A stretch of DNA of 64,000 bases from Lysinibacillus sp. FJAT-14745. GTDB taxonomy: Bacteria > Bacillota > Bacilli > Bacillales_A > Planococcaceae. Below, one piece after another: positions 1 to 7,753 of this stretch. The stretch covers positions 152,573 through 216,572 of the forward strand of contig NZ_LITM01000001.1 of the NCBI RefSeq assembly GCF_001275675.1, given 5' to 3'. Below the pieces are notes generated by a model. The model was not told where the DNA came from and did not search any database. It worked only from the letters and a program-made list of their open reading frames with translations. Position 1 is the first letter of the stretch. Every line of letters starts with the position of its first letter. A program made the position numbers and the translations under genes.

Positions 1-1
1 A

Positions 2-241
2 ACTAATCGAGTGAAGCGAATAGAAGGTCAATTGCGCGGTGTTTTACGCATGATGGAAGAAGAAAAAAGCTGTAAAGATGTGATTACGCAGCTATCTGCC
101 GTGCGTTCTGCGGTTGATCGAACTATCGGAGTAATTGTTAGTGAAAATTTATTGGAGTGTGTAACAACTGCTGAAGGAGATGCTGAAAAAGTAAATACAG
201 CAATCCAAGAAGCAATGGATTTAGTCGTGAAAAGCAGATAA
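2..241 (+). CDS. CstR/CsoR-family persulfide- or copper-sensing repressor, 3' part
   Basis: Only the end of the gene is present: the frame is open to the left edge, and TNRVKRIEGQLRGV before the first in-window GTG matches the usual CsoR-family start, so that GTG is not the real start. The family forms all-helical DNA-binding tetramers that leave the operator when two cysteines are modified. One cysteine is in KSCKDVI and the second in LLECV. The residue four before the second cysteine, a His copper ligand in copper-sensing CsoR, is Asn here. That favours a CstR-like persulfide sensor. The sulfurtransferase genes directly downstream support this. Its operator should lie mostly outside the window. 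Confidence 0.85.
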   Translation, partial: TNRVKRIEGQLRGVLRMMEEEKSCKDVITQLSAVRSAVDRTIGVIVSENLLECVTTAEGDAEKVNTAIQEAMDLVVKSR

Positions 242-284
242 ATTTTATATACCCTGAATAGTATGTGGGAGGAGGCAATGGTAC

Positions 285-629
285 TTGGGAACATGGATTA
301 TACTTGCTGTCGTTATAGCGTTTTTCGTTTGGCGAATGAAGCCAACGAAAGGGGTACAGTCAATTTCGGCGGCACAATTGAAAAATATTTTGAATGATAA
401 GGATAAAGTTTTTATCGATGTGCGTACACCAGCTGAATATAAGGGGCGAAATATTATCCCGCAATTTAAAAATATTCCACTTGGTTCAAGCTTCGATAAA
501 TTACCGAAAGATAAAGAGATAGTGGTCATTTGTCAAAGTGGAATGCGTAGTAGTCAAGCGTGTAAGCAATTAAAAAAACAAGGATTCGAGCGTGTTACAA
601 ATGTCCGCGGTGGCATGAGCGCGTATTAG
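285..629 (+). CDS. Membrane-anchored single-domain rhodanese
   Basis: A 114-residue protein with an N-terminal hydrophobic segment (about residues 3-17, WIILAVVIAFFVW) followed by a rhodanese domain. The catalytic loop is CQSGMRS, the Cys-X5 loop that carries the persulfide. IDVRTPAEY and VRGGM are further rhodanese signatures. It probably displays a sulfurtransferase domain at the inner membrane face. The TTG start is chosen because GGGAGGAGG lies about 10 bases upstream; the nearby ATG at 278 is in another frame. It is the first gene after the repressor and precedes a second rhodanese by 12 bases, so the two are probably cotranscribed. Confidence 0.85.
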   Translation: MGTWIILAVVIAFFVWRMKPTKGVQSISAAQLKNILNDKDKVFIDVRTPAEYKGRNIIPQFKNIPLGSSFDKLPKDKEIVVICQSGMRSSQACKQLKKQGFERVTNVRGGMSAY

Positions 630-641
630 GAAGAAAATAGC

Positions 642-938
642 ATGAAGGAAATTTCAGCAAAAGAAGTGCAACAAGCTTTAGAGCAAGGTCAGGCAATAAA
701 TTTAATCGACGTACGTGAAGTAGATGAAGTGGAGGCAGGTCACATACCAGGCATTATTCATATCCCACTTGGCTTACTTGAATTTCGTATGCATGAGCTA
801 AATAAAAATGAACCATATGTTATAGTCTGTCGATCAGGTGGTCGTAGTGGAAATGCTACGCAGTTTTTAGAAAGCCAAGGCTTCAATGTATCCAATATGG
901 TAGGTGGTATGCTTGCTTGGGATGGCGCAGTAAAGTAA
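642..938 (+). CDS. Single-domain rhodanese sulfurtransferase
   Basis: A 98-residue soluble rhodanese of GlpE/PspE size. IDVREVDEVEAGHIPG is the N-terminal rhodanese signature. The active loop is CRSGGRS, with Cys as the persulfide carrier, and the protein ends with MVGGMLAW. It lies 12 bases after the membrane-anchored rhodanese and ahead of a repeat-bearing gap. It probably passes sulfane sulfur between persulfide donors and the downstream TusA/DsrE proteins. Similar free-standing rhodaneses are common in Bacillaceae, so the individual acceptor cannot be told from sequence. Confidence 0.88.
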   Translation: MKEISAKEVQQALEQGQAINLIDVREVDEVEAGHIPGIIHIPLGLLEFRMHELNKNEPYVIVCRSGGRSGNATQFLESQGFNVSNMVGGMLAWDGAVK

Positions 939-976
939 GCAGAGGTGGGGAACCTGTAGCGCTTGCTATTTTTTTA

Positions 977-1103
977 AACTTCTTTCAGGATGGATCGCTG
1001 AAAGAAGTTAAAGCCTCCGGCGGATGTCACGGAATCAGAAAGGAGTTCTTTGTGCATGCACAAAGCCGATTCCGGACGCAATTATGCCGAGGCATAATTG
1101 ATC
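977..1103. repeat. Intergenic repeat with AACTTCTTTCAG inverted arms
   Basis: The 200-base gap inside the sulfur operon holds AACTTCTTTCAG at 977 and its inverted partner CTGAAAGAAGTT at 998. GCCTCCGGCGGATGT and a GATTCCGGACGCAATTATGCC stretch, with its own inverted partner, follow. The first part recurs in opposite orientation near 39385-39446. The CGCAATTA part recurs near 5425 and 19945. It is GC-richer than its surroundings and appears to be a dispersed, non-coding, REP-like element. A 77-codon open frame across it lacks a ribosome binding site and is not called. Confidence 0.7.
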
Positions 1104-1139
1104 TAAAACAATACCTGTGTAGGTATATAGGAGGAAGTT

Positions 1140-1694
1140 ATGAGTATTAAGGCAGATTTTCAGCTAGATGCCAAGGGACTTTCTTGTCCTATGCCAATCG
1201 TTAAAACGAAAAAGGCGATGGCTGATTTAGTAGATGGTCAAATTTTAGAAGTATCAGCAACAGATAAGGGTTCGAAGGCGGATATTGCTGCATGGGCTGA
1301 ATCCGTGGGCCATCAATATATTGGGACAGTGGAAGAAGAAAGTGTGCTTAAACATTACATTCGTAAATGTTCAGACGACATGATGGATGAGCAAACGTTT
1401 GAACATACAATTGAGTTAAAAGAGGCAATAGAAAGAGAAGGTCTTCTTCTCGATGTTCGTGAGGAGGGAGAGTTTGCTTTTGGCCACATAGAGGGAGCGA
1501 AGTCTATTCCGATGGGTGAGCTGGAGGGGCGCCTTTCTGAGCTTGATAAAGAGCAAGAGATTTATGTCGTTTGTCGAACTGGGAAGCGTAGTGATTTAGC
1601 TGCTCAAAAGCTTGCGGCACATGGTTTTGCAAAGGTATTTAACGTTCTGCCGGGGATGACATCTTGGGCGGGCGATTTAACAAAACATATTTAG
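1140..1694 (+). CDS. TusA-rhodanese fusion sulfurtransferase (YrkF/CstA-like)
   Basis: A 184-residue two-domain protein. Residues about 5-75 are a TusA/SirA domain with the catalytic motif LSCPMPIVKTKKA. Residues about 90-184 are a rhodanese domain with loop CRTGKRS. TusA cysteines accept and relay sulfane sulfur, and the rhodanese loads or unloads it. The length and order match B. subtilis YrkF; Staphylococcus CstA has an extra rhodanese domain. RBS AGGAGG stands before ATG. It is followed after 12 bases by the DsrE-like gene. The TusA domain is nearly identical in its core to the stand-alone TusA at 3480, but synonymous codons differ, so the duplication is not recent. Confidence 0.92.
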   Translation: MSIKADFQLDAKGLSCPMPIVKTKKAMADLVDGQILEVSATDKGSKADIAAWAESVGHQYIGTVEEESVLKHYIRKCSDDMMDEQTFEHTIELKEAIEREGLLLDVREEGEFAFGHIEGAKSIPMGELEGRLSELDKEQEIYVVCRTGKRSDLAAQKLAAHGFAKVFNVLPGMTSWAGDLTKHI

Positions 1695-1706
1695 GGGGAA
1701 TTTATT

Positions 1707-2102
1707 ATGTCAAATAAAGTAGCAATTATTGCAAGTAACGGTGGTCTTTTCGATGCGTATAAGGTGTTCAATATTGCAACGGCAGCAGCGGCGACAGAGA
1801 AAGAAGTAGCTATCTTCTTTACATTCGAAGGATTGAATTTAATTCATAAGCAAGGAATGCATGCATTACCTATGCCTGAGGGAACAGAGCATTTTGCAGA
1901 AGGGTTTGCGAAAGCTAATGTACCAGCAATTCCGCAATTGGTGGAAATGGCACAGGAATTAGGTGTGAAATTGATTGCCTGTCAAATGACTATGGATGTA
2001 ATGGGTTTAACGACAGATGATTTTGTTGAAGGTATCGAGTTTGGGGGAGCTGTGACGTTCTTGGAGTTTGCAAAAGATGCAGCACCGTCATTAACGTTCT
2101 AA
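1707..2102 (+). CDS. DsrE/DsrF-like sulfur-relay protein (YrkE-like)
   Basis: A 131-residue protein of the DsrE2-like family. It opens with VAIIASNGGLFDAYKVFNIA, a Rossmann-like strand and glycine turn, and carries FFTFEGLNLI and a conserved cysteine in LIACQMTMDVMGL. These proteins accept persulfide sulfur on cysteine and work with TusA and rhodanese partners, which it follows by 12 bases. No membrane segment is evident. RBS GGGGGAA precedes the ATG. Its direct enzymatic role is not established by sequence alone. Confidence 0.88.
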   Translation: MSNKVAIIASNGGLFDAYKVFNIATAAAATEKEVAIFFTFEGLNLIHKQGMHALPMPEGTEHFAEGFAKANVPAIPQLVEMAQELGVKLIACQMTMDVMGLTTDDFVEGIEFGGAVTFLEFAKDAAPSLTF

Positions 2103-2192
2103 AAAAATGAAACTAAACTAACAATTCAGGCGGAGAGGACAGTCCTTTCCGCTAAAAAAACCAACAAAACAATACCTTAGGGGGTAACTAAA

Positions 2193-3320
2193 GTGTCAGT
2201 TCTAAAATGGAACGCAGCACAGGTAGCGAAAAAAGTAATTAATAATGAAGAACTATTTATCTTAGATGTTCGAAATGCAGATGCATTCGAAGGTTGGAAA
2301 ATTGATGGCCGTAAATTTGAATACCTTAATATTCCGTATTTTGAGCTATTAGACGGCGTCGAAGATATTTTAACGAAGATTCCAGCGGATAAGGATGTGT
2401 TAGTCGTTTGTGCGAAAGAAGGTTCATCGCTGATGGTAGCCGAGATGTTATCAGAAGCGGGACGCACGGTGGCTTATTTAGAAGGTGGAATGAAAACATG
2501 GAGTGAATATTTAGAACCGATTAAAGTTGGAGATTTAACAGGTGGTGGTGAGCTTTATCAATTTGTCCGTTTAGGGAAGGGCTGCCTTTCTTATATGGTC
2601 ATCTCTGAGGGAGAAGCAGCAATTATCGATGCGGTGCGTTTTACTGACGCATTTACAAGCTTTGCAGAAGGGAAAAATGTAAAGATTAAATATGTGTTCG
2701 ATACACATTTGCATGCTGATCATATTTCTGGTGGACGGCATATAGCAGCTACTACTGATGCGACGTATTATTTACCACCAAAAGATGCAGAAGAAGTTGT
2801 GTTTGACTATACACCTTTACTTGATGGAACAACTGTACAAGTTGGCACATCTAAAATTGACGTAGGAGCAATTTATTCGCCTGGTCATACAATTGGTTCA
2901 ACGTCATTCGTTGTGGACAACAAGTATTTATTAACTGGAGATATTTTATTTATTGATTCAATTGGACGCCCAGATTTAGCGGGTCTTGCAGAAGATTGGG
3001 TTGGAGATTTGCGCGAAACACTTTACAAACGATACAGAGAATTATCGAATGATTTACTTGTTTTACCGGCTCATTTTATGATTATTGATGAACTAAATGA
3101 AGATGGAACTGTAGCAAAACATCTTGGCCAATTATTTGCCGAAAATCACGGCTTAAATATTAAAGATGAAGCAGAATTCCGAAGTGTCGTAACGGAGCAT
3201 TTGCCTCCGCAGCCAAACGCATATCAAGAAATTCGTCAAGTAAATATGGGTAAGATTACCCCAACGCAGGATGAGCAAACAGAGATGGAAATTGGTCCGA
3301 ATCGTTGCGCAGTTCGATAG
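2193..3320 (+). CDS. Rhodanese-metallo-beta-lactamase protein, probable persulfide dioxygenase (YrkH/CstB-like)
   Basis: A 375-residue protein. Residues about 5-110 form a rhodanese domain with Cys loop CAKEGSS. Residues about 120-320 form a metallo-beta-lactamase fold with the metal motif THLHADH, then SPGHTIGS and [14 protein letters not shown]. The ETHE1-like subgroup oxidises glutathione- or thiol-persulfides to sulfite with one Fe(II). Here the rhodanese is N-terminal; Staphylococcus CstB has the lactamase domain first, so this matches YrkH architecture better. The C-terminal tail has another cysteine (NRCAVR). GTG start with GGGGGT about 9 bases upstream. The sulfite produced may leave through the TauE protein encoded downstream. 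Confidence 0.88.
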   Translation: MSVLKWNAAQVAKKVINNEELFILDVRNADAFEGWKIDGRKFEYLNIPYFELLDGVEDILTKIPADKDVLVVCAKEGSSLMVAEMLSEAGRTVAYLEGGMKTWSEYLEPIKVGDLTGGGELYQFVRLGKGCLSYMVISEGEAAIIDAVRFTDAFTSFAEGKNVKIKYVFDTHLHADHISGGRHIAATTDATYYLPPKDAEEVVFDYTPLLDGTTVQVGTSKIDVGAIYSPGHTIGSTSFVVDNKYLLTGDILFIDSIGRPDLAGLAEDWVGDLRETLYKRYRELSNDLLVLPAHFMIIDELNEDGTVAKHLGQLFAENHGLNIKDEAEFRSVVTEHLPPQPNAYQEIRQVNMGKITPTQDEQTEMEIGPNRCAVR

Positions 3321-3479
3321 TTGATTTATAAAAGAATGTTGAAATGCAATGAGTACGCATGCATGATTATAGCGTGTAAATACCGCGAAGCGAAGGCGCT
3401 CATCCTTTGTAAAGTCGTGAAAAAACAAACAGAACCGGCAAAATCGCTTACAACCTTTGCCGTTCCAAAGGAGAAAAAT

Positions 3480-3707
3480 ATGAAATCAAACTTACAACTA
3501 GACGCAAAGGGTTTATCTTGTCCAATGCCTATAGTGAAAACAAAAAAAGCGATAGATACATTAGCTTCAGGGGAAGTTTTAGAGGTCCAAGTAACAGATA
3601 AGGGAGCTCTAGCGGACATCCCTGCTTGGGCAAAAGCTGGCGGTCATACAATTTTAGAAAAATGTGAAGACGCTAGTGTCATTACATTCTTTATTCAGAA
3701 AGCTTAA
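3480..3707 (+). CDS. TusA-family sulfur carrier (YrkI-like)
   Basis: A 75-residue single TusA domain with LSCPMPIVKTKKA. The cysteine of CPxP carries sulfane sulfur. The frame is open 53 codons further upstream, but that extension has no family similarity. ATG at 3480 has AAAGGAG a few bases before it and gives the normal TusA length. It probably acts with the upstream TusA-rhodanese and persulfide dioxygenase. A weak stem (GGGTTGT/ACAACCC, about 3717-3753) without a real T-run lies before the exporter gene, so read-through is likely. Confidence 0.9.
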   Translation: MKSNLQLDAKGLSCPMPIVKTKKAIDTLASGEVLEVQVTDKGALADIPAWAKAGGHTILEKCEDASVITFFIQKA

Positions 3708-3800
3708 GACTGGTGGGGGTTGTCTCTTCTATTTGATGGTAGAACAACCCTCCTTTCCTTATATTGGTCCTTAGTGAAGTAACCGGAAAGAAGGAAAAGT

Positions 3801-4577
3801 ATGGATTTAGCATGGATTATTACAATATTTTCAATTGGTTTTGTAGGTTCGTTTGCATCAGGAATGCTAGGAATTGGCGGAGCAATTATTAAATATCCAA
3901 TGTTGTTATATATCCCACCTTTACTTGGTTTTGCGGCATTTTCAGCTCACGAGGTATCAGGGATTAGTGCAGTAGAAGTGTTGTTTGCTTCTATGGCTGG
4001 GGTATGGGCATATCGAAAAGGTGGTTATTTAAATAAATCACTAATTATATATATGGGTGGTGCCGTATTAGCGGGAAGTTTCATTGGTAGTTATGGCTCC
4101 AAATTTTTATCTGAAGTGGGAGTTAACCTCGTTTATGGTGTATTGGCGTTGATTGCTGCAGTGATGATGTTTATTCCTAAGAAGCAAAATGACGACAAGC
4201 CTTTAGATGAGGTAACGTTCAATAAACCGATAGCAGCTGTATTAGCGTTTATTGTTGGTATTGGATCAGGGATTGTAGGAGCAGCTGGTGGTTTCTTGTT
4301 GGTGCCTATAATGCTGGTAGTATTAGGAATACCAACACGTATGACAATCGCTACAAGCCTTGCTATTACCTTTGTATCCTCAATAGGCGGAACAATAGGA
4401 AAATTGATGACCGGACAAGTTAATTACTATCCTGCGTTCATTATGATTATAGCTAGCCTAGTAGCTGCTCCACTAGGTGCAAAAGCGGGAAAAAAATTAA
4501 ATACAAAAATTTTAAAAGCTATTTTAGCGGTGCTTATATTGGCAACTGCTATTAAAATTTGGGTAGATATATTGTAG
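3801..4577 (+). CDS. TauE/SafE-family sulfite/anion exporter (YrkJ-like)
   Basis: A 258-residue polytopic protein with about eight hydrophobic segments and the two glycine-rich half-repeats typical of TauE/Saf[17 protein letters not shown] near residues 20-36 and [17 protein letters not shown] near 155-172. The family exports sulfite, sulfoacetate or related anions. In the cst and yrk loci a TauE protein accompanies persulfide oxidation, which suggests export of sulfite made by the upstream dioxygenase. RBS GAAGGAAAA precedes ATG. It lies 13 bases before a DsbA-like gene, so the two form one transcript. Confidence 0.88.
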   Translation: MDLAWIITIFSIGFVGSFASGMLGIGGAIIKYPMLLYIPPLLGFAAFSAHEVSGISAVEVLFASMAGVWAYRKGGYLNKSLIIYMGGAVLAGSFIGSYGSKFLSEVGVNLVYGVLALIAAVMMFIPKKQNDDKPLDEVTFNKPIAAVLAFIVGIGSGIVGAAGGFLLVPIMLVVLGIPTRMTIATSLAITFVSSIGGTIGKLMTGQVNYYPAFIMIIASLVAAPLGAKAGKKLNTKILKAILAVLILATAIKIWVDIL

Positions 4578-4590
4578 GAGGCAGTAATAT

Positions 4591-5295
4591 ATGAAAATTG
4601 AGGTTTTTTCGGATTTTACATGTCCGTTCTGCTATATTGGCAAACGGGAATTGGAACGTGCTATTGACTTAGCGGGTTATTCAGGGCAGGTAGAAATTGA
4701 ATATAAAACATATCAAATTGGACCACATACGCCTAAGAAAGATGCACCAATTTTATATGATGGGATGGCTGAGAAATTTAACGCCACACTGGAAGAAGTA
4801 AAGGAAATGACTAAAGGTATAGCAGCACGGGCCGAAGAGGTTGGCTTGCATTATAATTTTGAAGATATGAAAACAGCTCATACTGAAAAAGCTCATCGAT
4901 TGGCAAAATGGACAAAACAGTTTGGTAAAGAGTCGGTCTATACGGAAGAGCTTATGAGTGGTTATTTTACGGAAGGAAAAGACTTAAACGATGATAGGTT
5001 TTTGTTAAAAGTCATTGGAAATTTAGACTTAGATGTTGAAATAGCAAAGGGTGTTCTGGCATCAAACGATTTCAGTGAAGCTTTAGACAAAGATCGATAT
5101 GATGCCCAACAATTAGGTGTACAAAGTGTTCCGTTCTTTGTTTTTGAAAATCGTTACGGTATTAAAGGTGCAGAGCCGAATGAGGTTTTTGTACGAACTT
5201 TGCATCAAGCGGCAGAGATAGCGGGTATCCAGCCGGCATTAAAGATGATAGGTGATGGTGAAGCAATTTGTGCTGATGGTGAATGTAAATTATAA
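4591..5295 (+). CDS. DsbA/FrnE-family thiol-disulfide oxidoreductase
   Basis: A 234-residue cytoplasmic DsbA-like protein with no signal peptide. The thioredoxin active site CPFC lies in SDFTCPFCYIGKREL at residues about 9-22, and the cis-proline loop is SVPFFVFENRY. FrnE proteins handle disulfides and are linked to redox stress in other bacteria. Two extra C-terminal cysteines (ICADGECKL) could act as a resolving pair. The gene ends the sulfur operon, after the exporter, and a good terminator follows. A role in reducing or isomerising persulfide-damaged thiols is inference from position. Confidence 0.88.
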   Translation: MKIEVFSDFTCPFCYIGKRELERAIDLAGYSGQVEIEYKTYQIGPHTPKKDAPILYDGMAEKFNATLEEVKEMTKGIAARAEEVGLHYNFEDMKTAHTEKAHRLAKWTKQFGKESVYTEELMSGYFTEGKDLNDDRFLLKVIGNLDLDVEIAKGVLASNDFSEALDKDRYDAQQLGVQSVPFFVFENRYGIKGAEPNEVFVRTLHQAAEIAGIQPALKMIGDGEAICADGECKL

Positions 5296-5306
5296 GGGAA
5301 CGCTAT

Positions 5307-5340
5307 AATGCCGGGTGCAATGCTGTGCTCGGCATTTTTT
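5307..5340 (+). terminator. Terminator of the sulfur operon
   Basis: Inverted arms AATGCC and GGCATT with extra internal pairing (GGGTGCA/TGTGCTC) are followed directly by a run of T. It lies 12 bases after the FrnE-like gene. Confidence 0.8.
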
Positions 5341-5349
5341 ATCTTCATT

Positions 5350-5447
5350 CAGCGAATTTTTTCTGTGCGAAAGCAAAGCGACAGCAACAAATCTTTTCTG
5401 TGCGAAAGCAAAGCGACAGCAACAATTACGTCGAGGCGTAATTGATT
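5350..5447. repeat. TCTGTGCGAAAGC intergenic repeat, two tandem copies
   Basis: The 328-base gap before the cytochrome gene contains two consecutive copies of TTTTCTGTGCGAAAGCAAAG + CGACAGCAACAA. A short hairpin, ATTACGTC/GGCGTAAT, follows. Related copies occur near 19885 and 46660. Non-coding and dispersed. The rest of the gap holds the FNR-type promoter described separately. Confidence 0.7.
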
Positions 5448-5549
5448 AGGAAAAATTACATACTACAAGAGGTATTAAGTCTCGTTTGATGTGTTATAGA
5501 ACAAAAGAATTCATAATTTTATCCTCTAAATGGTTCTATTTACGCAAGG

Positions 5550-5592
5550 TGTGAGAAAATTCACATCGAAAAACATGCTGCTTTGCTAAAAT
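5550..5592 (+). promoter_or_regulatory. FNR/CRP-type site with class II promoter for the TsdA-like gene
   Basis: A perfect palindrome TGTGA-N6-TCACA (5550-5565) matches the Bacillus Fnr consensus. Its centre is 5557.5. An extended -10, TGC-TAAAAT, lies at 5585-5592, giving an expected start near 5599. The palindrome would then be centred at about -41.5, the classic activating position. No good -35 hexamer is seen, as expected for an activator-dependent promoter. Anaerobic control is the inference. Confidence 0.65.
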
Positions 5593-5623
5593 ATAGGTGA
5601 TTATACAAAGGGGGGTATTGTAG

Positions 5624-6574
5624 ATGAAACCTATAGTAGCAGGAGTAGCGGGGACAGTACTGTTAGCAGGTACACTTTTTGTAGGGGCAGTTATTAGCGA
5701 CAAAATTTTAGGGGATGCAAAAGGAGAAAGCAATGAAGCCGCTGTACAAACAAAAATACCAACATCAGCAGCTGCTCAGTCAGTTGTCTATGCGCCGCCA
5801 AGCATTGAGGAAGTACCAGATGGGCCTATGAAGGAAGCGATATTATATGGCTATGAGCTTGTAAATAATACACATGTTGCTGCAGAAGAATACGTTGGGA
5901 ATCAATTGTCTTGCACAAGCTGTCATGCAGGGGCAGGTTACGATGAGCAAGTTTCGTCATTAGTAGGTGTTATGGCGAATTATCCCCAATATATTGCACG
6001 CTCAGGTGATATTGTAACGATTGAGGAGCGTATTAACGGTTGTATGGTTCGCAGTATGAACGGTAAGAAATTTGACATGAATAGTAAAGAGTTAGAAGCA
6101 ATGGTCTCATACTTTGCTTATATTTCAGAAGGTGTACCTATCGGGGCAGAGCGTGAATGGGTAGGTACAAGTACTATGAAGAACATTCCTGTACCGGATG
6201 TTAAGAACGGTGAGGAAGTATATGCCCAGTCTTGTATTACTTGTCACGCAGCTGATGGCTCAGGTACTGGTGCTAATACAGGTCCGGCATTATGGGGTAA
6301 AAACTCATTCAATGATGGGGCGGGTATGGCGAGAATGTCGAAAATGGCTGGCTACATCAAACATAATATGCCAGTCGGCGCAACAGGTACTTTAACAGAT
6401 CAAGATGCCGCTGATTTAGCAGCCTTTATTTTATCGCAGGATCGACCTGAATGGGCTAATCATGGTAAAGATTGGCCAAAAGGCGGACGTCCTAATGATA
6501 TTATGAATAAAGAAAAACGGGAACAAGTTAAAAATGGCACAATAAATTGGGAGCAAGTGCTTTCCACTAATTAA
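5624..6574 (+). CDS. TsdA-like di-haem c-type cytochrome (thiosulfate dehydrogenase / tetrathionate reductase family)
   Basis: A 316-residue exported protein with an N-terminal signal or anchor (residues about 3-25). The first haem domain has CTSCH near residue 103. The second has CITCH near residue 204, followed by NTGPALWG. Between them, RINGCMVRSMNGK is the TsdA signature whose Cys is an unusual axial haem ligand in characterised enzymes. TsdA couples 2 thiosulfate to tetrathionate plus two electrons and runs in either direction depending on the species. RBS GGGGGGT precedes ATG. The FNR-type promoter suggests use under low oxygen, perhaps as a tetrathionate reductase. It sits next to the persulfide operon but has its own promoter and terminator. 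Confidence 0.82.
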   Translation: MKPIVAGVAGTVLLAGTLFVGAVISDKILGDAKGESNEAAVQTKIPTSAAAQSVVYAPPSIEEVPDGPMKEAILYGYELVNNTHVAAEEYVGNQLSCTSCHAGAGYDEQVSSLVGVMANYPQYIARSGDIVTIEERINGCMVRSMNGKKFDMNSKELEAMVSYFAYISEGVPIGAEREWVGTSTMKNIPVPDVKNGEEVYAQSCITCHAADGSGTGANTGPALWGKNSFNDGAGMARMSKMAGYIKHNMPVGATGTLTDQDAADLAAFILSQDRPEWANHGKDWPKGGRPNDIMNKEKREQVKNGTINWEQVLSTN

Positions 6575-6615
6575 AATGAGGGAACTTGCGAGTAGAAATC
6601 ATATACGTTTCCATT

Positions 6616-6650
6616 TACCTTTAGAATTTTTTGTCTAAAGGTATTTTTTT
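6616..6650 (+). terminator. Terminator after the TsdA-like gene
   Basis: TACCTTTAGA and TCTAAAGGTA form a ten-pair stem followed by TTTTTTT. Confidence 0.85.
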
Positions 6651-6772
6651 ATCTAAAGATGGAAATCTACATCTGAGGTCGTATAGGCGCGTTATCCTTC
6701 GATTGCTATATTTAGTAATGGTGATTATTATCACGGATTTTAGACATAAGGAGGAAGTTTATTATTAAAAAA

Positions 6773-7657
6773 ATGTTGCGAAAGTATGGTTACACAAACG
6801 GCGCTTTAATAGGATTCATTTTATTGTTATGGATCAGTGTTCTTTTTAGTGGTGGCTTATATGGAGCATATTCATGGGCAATACTTAAATTAGTTTTACC
6901 AATCGTAGGGGCGCTAGGATTAATGATTAATTTGATTATGTTGATTATATTCATTGTTAAAAAGCGAAAAAGTGTAAAGCTGTTTATTAATATAGTCGTA
7001 AACATAATGTTAATCTTTCCAATACTAATGACCATGAATATTATTCCTTATGCTTACCCGAACACTATTGAACGTGCTCAACCATCTATAACTGTAAGCT
7101 GGCCGTTAGCTGCAGAAACTGTAGTTGGGTGGGGCGGTAATAATGTTAAAGATAATTTGCCTCATGCAGTATGGGCATCAGAGAGATGGGCCTACGATTT
7201 AGTAATGGAACCATATAGTATTAATAGTGAAAGTAATGAGGATTACGGAATATGGAATAAAGAAATTTACTCACCTGTTTCTGGAGTTGTTATTGCTGTT
7301 TCAAATAATGAAGCTGACATTACACCAGGGACGGAAGATTTTAAGTCGATAGAAGGAAATTACGTGTACATAAAAATAAAGGAAACAGGTACGTATCTTT
7401 TACTTAATCATTTAAAAAAAGGTAGCGTATCTGTTGAAGTTGGAGATACTGTAGAACCTGGAGATTTCATAGGACGTGTTGGAAATAGCGGTTCATCCTC
7501 GGAACCTCACTTGCATATTCACCATCAAAGACAAGATCCAACGAAAGTTATACATCCTATCTTAGCGGAAGGACTGCCTCTATTTTTTCAAGATATAGAT
7601 GGTGATGTCATGCCAAAAAAAGATACTATTATAAAACCACACCCTTTATCAAAGTAA
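6773..7657 (+). CDS. Membrane-anchored M23 (LytM-fold) peptidase-like protein
   Basis: A 294-residue protein with three or four N-terminal hydrophobic segments (to about residue 95), then an M23/LytM domain from about residue 165. Visible motifs are SPVSGVVIAV, NYVYIK, LLNHLKKGSV, VEPGDFIGRVGNSG and EPHLHIH. In LytM the first metal motif is H-x3-D. Here the D is kept in RWAYDLV but the His position is Arg, so the zinc site may be altered or the enzyme inactive. The best RBS, AAGGAGG, lies 18 bases before ATG 6773 but only about nine before an in-frame ATT at 6764; an ATT start is therefore possible. Nothing in the neighbourhood indicates its target. Confidence 0.75.
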   Translation: MLRKYGYTNGALIGFILLLWISVLFSGGLYGAYSWAILKLVLPIVGALGLMINLIMLIIFIVKKRKSVKLFINIVVNIMLIFPILMTMNIIPYAYPNTIERAQPSITVSWPLAAETVVGWGGNNVKDNLPHAVWASERWAYDLVMEPYSINSESNEDYGIWNKEIYSPVSGVVIAVSNNEADITPGTEDFKSIEGNYVYIKIKETGTYLLLNHLKKGSVSVEVGDTVEPGDFIGRVGNSGSSSEPHLHIHHQRQDPTKVIHPILAEGLPLFFQDIDGDVMPKKDTIIKPHPLSK

Positions 7658-7753
7658 CTATTTCCCTGGTTACTCGTTCTATACATTAAAAGAAGAAAAT
7701 GACGTATTTTGTTATACTAGCAGTATTAGGAAGTAGCATCGGAGGTGACGCTG

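Noticed and set aside
917..1150. 77-codon frame between rhodanese and TusA genes
   Set aside because: Starts inside the rhodanese gene, crosses a dispersed repeat and lacks a ribosome binding site.
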